This document shows positions 56,301 through 64,000 of a stretch of 64,000 bases of DNA, piece after piece. This DNA comes from Bog-756 sp963699345. Its GTDB lineage: Bacteria > Actinomycetota > Acidimicrobiia > Acidimicrobiales > RAAP-2. The notes beneath the pieces were generated by a model. It did not search any database and was not told the origin of the DNA. It saw only the letters and a list, made by a program, of their open reading frames with translations. The DNA is taken from NCBI GenBank assembly GCA_963699345.1, contig CAVOTL010000003.1, positions 1 to 64,000 of the forward strand. The letters run 5' to 3'. Within the stretch, counting starts at the first letter, position 1, and each line of letters begins with the position of its first letter. The position numbers and the translations under genes are program-made.

Positions 56301-59300
56301 CGGAGGCGGCCGGCGTGCAGGAACCCGTGCCGTTGACGAGGGTGGCGGTGCACAGGAGGGTGCTGCCGTTCTTGAAGGTCACCGAGCCCGTCGGGGTACC
56401 GCTACCGGGCGACGCCACCGTGGTCGTCAGCGAGGCCTGGGACTCGTTGCCGTAGATCACCGTGGAGGTGGACACCCCGGTCGTCATGACGGCGGTGGCC
56501 TTGGTGATGGTCCAGGGCTTGGTGGGCGCGGTGGACGGGGCGGCGAAGTTGGTGTCGCCGGAGTACGTGGCCGTGACGGTGAGGCTGCCCGGGGTGAACT
56601 GGGTGCCGCTCGCCGGTGAGCAGGTGCCGGTGGCGGTCGTGCCGGTGCCGGCGAGGGTCACCACGCAGACGGTGGTGGCGCCCGACGTGATGGCCACCGT
56701 CCCGGTCGGGGTCCCCGTCGTCGGTCGACGTCACCGTGGCCGTCACCACCTGGGACGCCTCGGAACCGTAGGCGCTGGAGGCGGCCGAGAGCGAGAGTGC
56801 GACGACCGCGGTGGTCTGTCCGACGGTGTTGGCCGAGCTGAGCCCGGTGGACGTCAGGAAGTTGGGGTCACCGGAGTAGCTGGCCTGGTAGACGATGCCG
56901 GAGCCGGTGGGCACGGCCAGCGTCGTGGTGCAGGTGCCCGTCCCACCGGACAGCGTCACGGTGCACAGAGGCTGGAGCACACCGGGGGTGGTGATGGTGA
57001 CCGTTCCGGTCGGGGTGACCCCGGCGACCTGGGGAGCCACCGTGACCGCGAACGTCTGGGGCTGCCCGTAGGTCGGGCCGTTCGTCGTCGGGGTGACCGT
57101 GGTCGTCGTGGTGGCCTTCTGGATGTTGGTGAGCGTCGAGCCGGTCCCGTTCACGAAGTTCGGTGTCCCCGGAGTACACGGCGGTGAAGGTGACGTTGTT
57201 CTGCGCCACGAGGAGTTGGGTGGCGGCGCACGAGCCGACCACGCTGCCGTAGGTGAGCACGGTGGACAGGTTGTACGTGCACAGCGGCGTGAGTCCGGTC
57301 TGGGACGACAGGATCTGGACGGTGCCGGTCGGTGTCGTGCCGGACACCGCCGGGGTCACCGTGATGGCGAAGGACGGGAGCTGGCCGTAGACCGGGTTCT
57401 GGGGGTTGACGGTGACCGAGGTGGTGACGGTGGACCGGTTCACGAACGCGGTCGTGGTCCCCGTGGTTCCCGAGGCGAAGTTGGCGTCACCCGAGTAGGT
57501 GGCGGTGAACTTGTCCGCTCCGGTGGGGAGGAAGCCGGAGTTGGCGCTCGGGGTGAAGGTGCACGACCCCGTGTTGTTCGACGACGAGGTCAGCGTGATG
57601 GTGCAGAGGGTGGTGGAGACCGTCGGCGCGCCCGGGCCCGGTCGACGTGCCGGCGCTGATGGCCACGGTCCCGGTGGTGACGGTGCCGGGGAACTGGGGT
57701 GACAGGGTCACCGTGTAGGTCATGGGCTGGCCGTAGGTGACCGCCGACGGGGAGGTGGTGATGCCGGTGACCAGTGCCGTCTCGGGGCTGACGTTCACGG
57801 CGGTGGTGGCGCTCGACGACGTGAACCCGGAGTCGCCCGAGTACGTGGCGGTGAACGGGACCTGGGTGCCGCTCGGGACCTGGATGGACGAGTCGTAGCA
57901 ACTGCCGGCGCCGGCCACCAGCGTGATCACGCAGAGGGTCTTGGCCGTCGAGGGGGTGGTGATCGCCACGGTCCCGGTCGGGCGTGCCGACGCCCGGGGC
58001 GACCGGGGTGACCGAGCCGACGGCGAACTTGAGGGTCTGGCCGGAGACCGGCGTGGTGGACCCGGTCGAGGTCGTCACGACGAAGCCGTTCGTGGTCGTC
58101 GCCGCCTGGCCGACGGTCATCGACAGCGAGCCGATCGAGGCGGCGTACCAGGGGTCCCCGGGATAGGTGGCCTGGATGACGTCGGCTCCCCCCGGCAGAC
58201 CGCCGGGCAGTGCGCAGCTGGCGACGGGTGGGTTGGCTCCGTTCAGGATGGCCGGGCTGGAGCAGGTGACGGGCGTGCCGTTGACCGAGAAGGTCAGGGT
58301 GCCGGTGGGGAGCTGGGCGGCGCCCGAGGACGGTGTGACGGGGGCGGTCAACGTGACGGGCTGTCCCGTGACCGGGGCCACCGGGTTGGAGATCACCTGG
58401 GTGTTGGTGGCGAAGTACACGACCTGCCAGGTGTAGGCCGTCGTCCCCAGGTCCGAGGCGTAGCCGGCCTGCCCCGAGGAGTCGAGGTAGGCCACGGTGA
58501 ACGTGTCGCTGCCCTTGAGCATGGGGAACCCGGCACAGGTGATGGTCGCCGTGGGCGATCCCGTGACCGGCATGTCGGTGCAGTTCGGCGCCACGGCGCC
58601 GTTGGGGGCGGTCGGGAAGTTGGTGGGGTTGATGGCCACACCGTTCATGTAGAAGGTCACCCCGCCGTCACCGTCGGCGGTGAACGGGGTGGTGCCGGTG
58701 AGGGACGAGAGGGTGGCCTGGAGGGTGACCGGCGTGTACACCGAGTAGACGAGGTTGTTGGGCGGGAACGTGTTCGAGTTGGCCGGCAGGGGGTTGGTCA
58801 ACGTGATGGTGGTGTCGTCGGCCACCACGATCTGGTCCCAGGTCACCGCGCCTGGCGACGTGACCGTCGTGTAGTTGGCGTCCCCCGAGTACGTCACGGT
58901 GATGTGATGGACGCCGACGGCCATGTCCGCCGTCTCGGTGCAGGTGGCGCTCGAGGTCCCGGTATTGATGACCGCGTGCGTGACCGGATCGGTCGGCTGG
59001 ACCAGGGGCACGGTGCAGATCGTGGTGGTCGTGCCGTTGTAGGTGTCGGTGAAGGTGGCGGTCCCCGTCGGATTGACCAGGCCGCCGTGGGGATCGGAGA
59101 AGGTGGTCACGTAGGTGACCGGTGCGCCCTGGACCGACGCGTTGCCGTGGAACGGATGGGCGGCGGTGCTCGAGCCGATGGTGACGTCGGTCGGTGCGGG
59201 TGCGAACGCCGGAGCGGTCGTGGTCCCGGCACTCCCGGTGTACTGGCTGTCGGCGTTGTAGGTGGCCGTGACGAGGTCCGTCGGGGTCACGGTGAAGTTC

Positions 59301-62227
59301 GCACTGGAGAAGGTGCAGGCCGCGGTGGCCACCCCGGGGGAGGCGGCGCTGATCGGGACCGTACAGAGGCTTCCCGACGAGTCGGAGAAGGTCACCGTGC
59401 CGGTCGGGGTCAGCTGGTTGCCCAGGCCGACGCCACCGGCGGTCACCGTGGCGGTGAAACCGACCGGTTGACCGGTGACGAACGACCCGGTTCCGGGGCC
59501 GACCACGGTGGTCGCCGTGGCGTTCTGGCCGACCTGCTGGTTGAACGGGGAGCCGATGTTGTCCGACGTGATGTAGTTGGAGTCGCCCGAGTACACCGCG
59601 GTGATCAGATGGGAGCCGACCAGCATGGACAGGCTGGGTTCGGTACAGGCCGCCGTCGAGTCGGTGGCACCGGGCGTGACCGTCACCGCCGAACACCCGG
59701 CGATGGGCGAGCCGTTGTCGTAGAACCCGACGGTGCCGGTGGGCTCGATGGCCGTGGACTGGGACGGGGTGACGGTGGCGGTGTACCCGGTGGGGATCCC
59801 GGCCAGTGACGGGTCCGAGGTGCCCGGGCTGTCCCCCACGGCCGTCGTCGTCGCGCCCATGGAGACGACCTGGGTGATCGTCGACGACACGGATCCGCCG
59901 TAGTTGCTGTCACCGGAGAAGACCGCCGAGATGTGCTGGGTCCCGACGGGCATCTGGCTTCCCGACTCGGTGCACTGATAGGTCGACGCCGCCCCCGAGG
60001 ACGAGGTCGCCGCGACCGCCGAGCAGCCCGGGAGGAGGACGTCGTCGGAGTAGAAGGCGACCGTGCCGGCGGGAGCGAACAACGAGTCCCCGTTGACGGA
60101 CGCGGTGTAGGTGACCGGGTCACCGACGTAGGACGGCGAGCCCGGACTGGCCACCGCGGTGGTCGACCCCGTCGGGTGGGTGCCCACGTTCTGGGTGTGT
60201 GTCGTCGACGACGGGGCGAAGTAGCTGTCACCGGAGAAGGCGACGGAGACGGTGTGCGCTCCGGCGGTCATGTCCGCCGCGGGCTCGGCGCACTCCCAGG
60301 TCGAGGCGCCAGGGGTGGTGGACTGCGGTGCGGTGAGGGTGCACAGTGTCGAGGTCACGTTGTCCGGCGCGGTGTCCGTGACGGTCACCGTGCCCGGGGC
60401 GGTCTTACCGGGGATCAGCACCGAGCCGTTGTCGGCCGAGACGGTGACGGTGTAGTCGACGCCGATACCCAACCCGCTGGGGGACGTCGGGTCGGCCGAG
60501 ACGGCGATCGAGGTGGATGCCGCGGTCACCACCTGGGACAGGGTTCCGGTCGAACCGGTGAAGTTCGAGTCGCCGGTGTAGACGGCGGTGATCGTGTGGG
60601 TGCCGATCACCTGCTGCGTGTTGGGCACGGTGCAGGTGGCCGTGGTGCCGTTGAACGGCGCTGCCGAACACAGCACCGTCGAGCCGGGTCCGGGCTGGCT
60701 GTCACTGAACGTGATCGTTCCGGTGGGCGCGATGGCCGTACCACCGGCGACCACGACCGTGGCGGTGTACGTGACCCCGAGTCCGCCACTACTCGGATTG
60801 GCCGAGGAGCCGACGGTGGTCGACGTCGTTCCCGGGACCACGGTCTGCACGAGGGCGGTCGACGTGGAGGCCGCGTAGTTCGCGGTGGCGGTGTAGACCG
60901 CGGTGATCGAGTGGTTGCCGAGGGTCATCGACGCCGCCGGCTCGGTGCAGGTGGCGGTGGCGGAGGAGACGCCGGCCGAGACGGGCTGCGCGCTGCACCC
61001 GGCGATGGTCGCTCCGCCGTCCTTGAAGGCGATGTTCCCCGTGATGGTGAAGGGGGCGGCGGTCGGGGTCAGCGTGGCGGTGTAGGTGACCGACTGGCCG
61101 ACCGCGGAGTTGTTGCCCGACGAGGTGACCACCGTCGAGGTGGCCGCCGGCGTGACCGCCTGGTTGAGCGCGGTCGACGTGGACGTGGCGAAATTGGCGT
61201 CGCCGGCGTACGCCGCGGTGATCACATGGGTGCCCCCGGTCATCGAGCTGCCGGGCTCCGTGCAGGAGGCGGTGACCACCCCGGGCGTCGCCGTGGTGGC
61301 GACCGCCGGGGTGCACACGACGGTGGCCCCGTCCTTGATCGTCACCGACCCCGTCGGATCGGTGGTGACCCCGTTTCCGGCGGTGACCGTGGCCGTGTAG
61401 GTGACGGCCACGCCGAGGGCGGAAGGAGAGGCCGGTGTCGACCCGAGGACCGTGGAGGTCGAGTCGGTGACGACCACCTGGGCGAGCGAGCCACCCGCTC
61501 CGGCGGTGAAGTTGGCGTCGGTCGAATAGGAGGTGGTGATCGGGTGGGTCCCGATGGTCATCGACGCGGCCGGTTCGGTGCAGGTGGCCGAGGCGACGCC
61601 ACCCGAGACGGGGGACAGCGCGGCTGACGCGCAGAGGACCGTGGCGCCGTCGCTGAAGGAGACCGTTCCGGTGGGCGTGAACGCGGTCACACCACCGCCG
61701 GCCGTCACGGTGGCGGTGTAGGTGACGGACACGCCGAACGGCGATGGTGAGGCCGGAGACGAGGTGACGGCGGTCGACGGGGTCCCCTTGGCCACGGTCT
61801 GGGTCAAGGGGGTCGAGGCGGACGTCACGTAGGTGGCGTCGCCTCCGTAGGAGGCGACGACCGGGTGGGCCCCGGCGGACATGGCCGACGGCGCGGGCGT
61901 GCACTGGGCGGTGGCGTCGGGCGCGGTTCCCGCGACGAGGGCGACCGACGAGCAGCCGGCGATCGCCGCGCCGGCGTCGGTGAAGGAGACCGTGCCGGTG
62001 GGTGTCGCCCCCGAACCGCTCGACGGGGCGACGGTCGCCGTATAGGTGACGGCCTGTCCGAGGGTGGAGCCGGTCGGTGCCGACGATGCGATCGTGGTCG
62101 TCGACGAGGTGGAACCGGAGGCACCGGCGACGGCCGGCAGGGCGACCAGCGACGTGATCGAGCCGACGAGCAGCGTGACGGCCAGGGCCGCCGTGCACAC
62201 GCTTCGTCTCGATTGGCCGATCGCCAT
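50398..62227 (-). CDS. Giant secreted Ig-like repeat protein (many frameshifts)
   Basis: About 11.8 kb (about 3,940 codons). Start ATG 62227 has GGGAG 6 nt upstream and a signal peptide (SVCTAALAVTLLVGSITSLVAL to AVAGA). Then come roughly forty bacterial Ig-like (Big_3 type) domains of about 90 residues, each with blocks like TPTGTVTF, a Cys pair and AYSGDANF, and finally about six GYWLVA-type repeats to the TAG at 50398. The first third (58-62.2 kb) and 51.4-52.9 kb are open. The centre (53-58 kb) has about fifteen single-base shifts. It is probably an extended surface or adhesin-like protein. The repeat count is estimated from length. Confidence 0.8.
50401..51155 (-). repeat. C-terminal GYWLVA-type repeat module (about 6 copies)
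   Basis: Consensus GYWLVAADGGVFAFGDAGF then YGSMG, about 42-45 residues per unit, ending the giant gene. Same family as the modules at 33582, 42476 and 63370. Confidence 0.88.
51160..62080 (-). repeat. Tandem Ig-like domain array
   Basis: Coding repeats of about 270-290 nt encoding Ig-like domains with landmarks TPTGTV, LC...C, TYSGD and AxYSGDxNF. Neighbouring copies are alike but not identical, so they arose by tandem duplication with divergence. Two cysteines per unit could form a disulfide in each domain. Confidence 0.85.
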
Positions 62228-62740
62228 CTGGATCTCCCGCTGTCGTCGCCTACCCATCCGTGGGAGGGTCGCGTCGTCCGGAGGCGATGACCCGTGGAGC
62301 GTGGGGCACGGTGCCGACCTGGCGCGGCTCCGTGGTTCGGTCCCGTTCCGATCGTCCTCCGACTTCGTGGTGGGGAGCTTTCCAGACGCACGGTGGTGTA
62401 CCGGTGGATGGTCCGGCCGAGCGCAGATAGTGGGACCCCGTGGAACACAGGAACTCCGAAGCCGATCCTAGGTGCCGGCGGCCAAAGGCCGACCGCCGTC
62501 GAGGCGCGGAGCTGACGGGATGCAACATTCCGGGACCGTCGTCGTACCGATCGGCGTCGCCACGCGCGGGACTCCTCCATCGCCCCGGCCACCGGGGCGC
62601 GTCGGCCTCGATCCATGTCGAACTCCGCTGGCGATCCGCGTCGCCCGTTGTTGACACCGGGCCTTACCGCGGCGTTACCCGGCCGATCCATAATCGGTGC
62701 CAGTCGGGCGCGGATCCCGGCACGAGGAATCGAGGCGACC
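62228..62740. promoter_or_regulatory. Divergent 513-bp intergenic region
   Basis: The longest gap in the window, between the giant gene and the right-edge gene. No convincing ORF. It holds a TTGACA at 62651-62656 and a CATAAT at 62689-62694 (too far apart to be one promoter). GGCC-AAA-GGCC at about 62485 can form a small hairpin. I looked for a cyclic-dinucleotide riboswitch and could not support one. Confidence 0.4.
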
Positions 62741-64000
62741 ATGCGGGAAACCAGTGTCCATCCACAGCGGATTGCGCGCGCCAAGGGCGGCGGCCGACGG
62801 GCGAGGCCGCGCCTGTGGCCGGCCGTCGGGCTCGTCCTCGTCGTCGTCGCGACCCTCGGCGCCTTCGGATCCACGGCCGGCGCCGTCACGCCACCCCACG
62901 GACGACCTGTCGTCGCGACGCCGTACCACGTCGCCCACCTGGCGACCCGACCGGACAACGTCGGCCCCCTGAACAACGCCGAGGTGGCCTACTCCGACAG
63001 TTCGAGCTTCGTCCCGCTCTCGTCCCCCGGGACGGTCTCCGTCGATGCCAGCGCAAGCACCATCAACGGTCAGCTGGTGATCCTCTTCGGATCGGGTGAC
63101 AGCCTCTTCTTCAACCCGTATCCACAGGCCACCACAGCCGGCACGGTGTATTCGACGGCGAACTCGGTCATCACGGTCGACTTCGACGGAACCTTCTGCG
63201 GTACGGACGAGGACCTCGGCCAGGACTCGGCCCAGCTGTTGTTCGACCAGTACTCGCCACCGGACCCCGGGTTGACCGCCCCCAAGGCGTTCGCCCTGCA
63301 GTTCAACTGCGACGACCCCGACTTCAACATCTCGGGCACCCTGGCCTTCAACATCCTGCCCACCACGCCGCACCAGGGCTACTACCAGTTCGACCAGTAC
63401 GGGGACACGTTCGGCTTCGGCAACGACTCCTACCTCACCTACCTCGGCAATCCCGGATTCCTGAACCTCAATGCGCCGATCGTCGGGATGGCGACCACCC
63501 CCGACGGGGACGGGTACTGGATGACGGGGGCCGACGGCGGGGTCTTCGCCTACGGGGACGCCGGGTTCTACGGATCGACCGGGAACATCCACCTCGTCCA
63601 GCCGATCGTCGGTATGGCGACGACGACGGACGGCAAGGGGTACTGGTTCGTCGCCGCCGACGGTGGGGTGTTCGCCTACGGGGACGCCGGGTTCTACGGT
63701 TCCATGGGCAACAAACACCTGAACCAGCCGATCGTGGGCATGGCGCCGACCGCCGACGGCAAGGGGTACTGGCTGGTGGCGGCCGACGGCGGGATCTTCT
63801 CCTTCGGGGACGCCGGGTTCTACGGCTCCGCCGGCAACATCCACCTGAACCAGCCGATCGTCGGGATGACGGCGACCCAGGACGGCAAGGGGTACTGGTT
63901 CGTGGCGTCGGACGGCGGGGTGTTCTCCTACGGCGACGCCCCCTTCTACGGGTCGGCCGGCAACCTCCAGCTCAACGAACCCGTCACCGGCATGCTCGCC
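62741..64000 (+). CDS. Secreted protein with C-terminal repeats (runs off right edge)
   Basis: The frame is open from ATG 62741 (GAGG 6 nt upstream) to the end of the window with no stop, 420 codons. A signal peptide (LWPAVGLVLVVVATLGAFGS to AGA) is followed by a roughly 160-residue region with Cys residues in DGTFCGTDEDLGQ and FNCDDPDFNISG, strand-rich and unrecognised. From about residue 210 come copies of the GYWLVAADGGVFAYGD repeat (five by the edge). It is transcribed divergently from the giant gene and probably shares its surface role. Confidence 0.85.
   Translation, partial: MRETSVHPQRIARAKGGGRRARPRLWPAVGLVLVVVATLGAFGSTAGAVTPPHGRPVVATPYHVAHLATRPDNVGPLNNAEVAYSDSSSFVPLSSPGTVSVDASASTINGQLVILFGSGDSLFFNPYPQATTAGTVYSTANSVITVDFDGTFCGTDEDLGQDSAQLLFDQYSPPDPGLTAPKAFALQFNCDDPDFNISGTLAFNILPTTPHQGYYQFDQYGDTFGFGNDSYLTYLGNPGFLNLNAPIVGMATTPDGDGYWMTGADGGVFAYGDAGFYGSTGNIHLVQPIVGMATTTDGKGYWFVAADGGVFAYGDAGFYGSMGNKHLNQPIVGMAPTADGKGYWLVAADGGIFSFGDAGFYGSAGNIHLNQPIVGMTATQDGKGYWFVASDGGVFSYGDAPFYGSAGNLQLNEPVTGMLA
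63370..64000 (+). repeat. GYWLVA-type repeat module (truncated by window edge)
   Basis: At least five units, for example GKGYWFVAADGGVFAYGDAG then FYGSMGN and HLNQPIVGMA. Units are closer to each other than to those of the other genes, suggesting local duplication. Confidence 0.85.

Noticed and set aside
50398..62227. CRISPR or non-coding tandem array
   Set aside because: The period (about 270-290 nt) matches protein domains, copies differ, and no short identical repeat with unique spacers is present.
62400..62740. Cyclic-dinucleotide riboswitch upstream of the secreted-protein genes
   Set aside because: Small GC hairpins exist, but I could not match the conserved core of a known riboswitch class.
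1..64000. tRNA, rRNA, IS element, prophage or toxin-antitoxin genes
   Set aside because: No cloverleaf, rRNA core, transposase or terminal inverted repeat was recognised by eye; a covariance-model search was not possible here.

Overview
The window is about 72% GC by impression, gene-dense, and reads as chromosome from a high-GC actinobacterium. Inference: an Acidimicrobiia-type lineage. The evidence is a SUF-only Fe-S assembly set, many acyl-CoA and fatty-acid enzymes, LytR-CpsA-Psr and NlpC/P60 wall enzymes, frequent TANNNT boxes 6-8 nt ahead of start codons, and secreted proteins ending in a GYWLVAADGGVFAFGD-type repeat. I saw no rRNA, tRNA, CRISPR, IS element or phage gene.

Layout. 0-9 kb: SUF assembly genes (sufS, sufU on +; sufB, a small Cys protein, sufD, a Rieske protein, sufC on -), broken up by an LCP wall enzyme and a crotonase. 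9-31.5 kb: housekeeping and catabolic genes (oligopeptidase B, RodZ-like membrane protein, SDRs, rmlC, flavin reductase, MBL-fold hydrolase, alpha/beta hydrolases, mutY, MaoC, acyl-CoA dehydrogenase, a domain-permuted CoA-transferase homologue, an MFS exporter with divergent TetR, DUF885 peptidase, dienelactone hydrolase, NlpC/P60 endopeptidase). 31.7-36.9 kb: a thiol-redox/export locus with a degenerate Lgt-like protein, a CcdA-like membrane protein, a Tat-exported protein with 28 cysteines in a methylamine-dehydrogenase-light-chain-like domain, and MauE-like and MauD-like proteins. 37-46 kb: an acyl-CoA module (SDR, acyl-CoA synthetase, crotonase, thioesterase, thiolase) with three KstR-like palindromes in its promoter regions. 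46-50.4 kb: FMN reductase, sterol desaturase, USP, fpg, arsC-like. 50.4-64 kb: an 11.8-kb gene for a giant secreted Ig-like repeat protein, and a divergent secreted protein that runs off the right edge.

Two things stand out. First, the same C-terminal repeat module is attached to four unrelated N-terminal parts within 31 kb: the Cys-rich domain, a PQQ-propeller lipoprotein, the Ig-repeat giant, and a small secreted domain. Second, the Cys-rich gene sits in a translationally coupled set with the proteins needed to build or reduce disulfides outside the membrane, so the locus looks like a dedicated maturation system for an exported Cys-rich (possibly Trp-cofactor) protein.

Caution: seven genes (sufB, an SDR, the dienelactone hydrolase, the MauE-like gene, the PQQ lipoprotein, the sterol desaturase and the giant gene) are broken by single-base indels. 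Most are one extra base that creates a CG dinucleotide, which looks like systematic consensus error rather than gene decay. I annotate these as single frameshifted genes.
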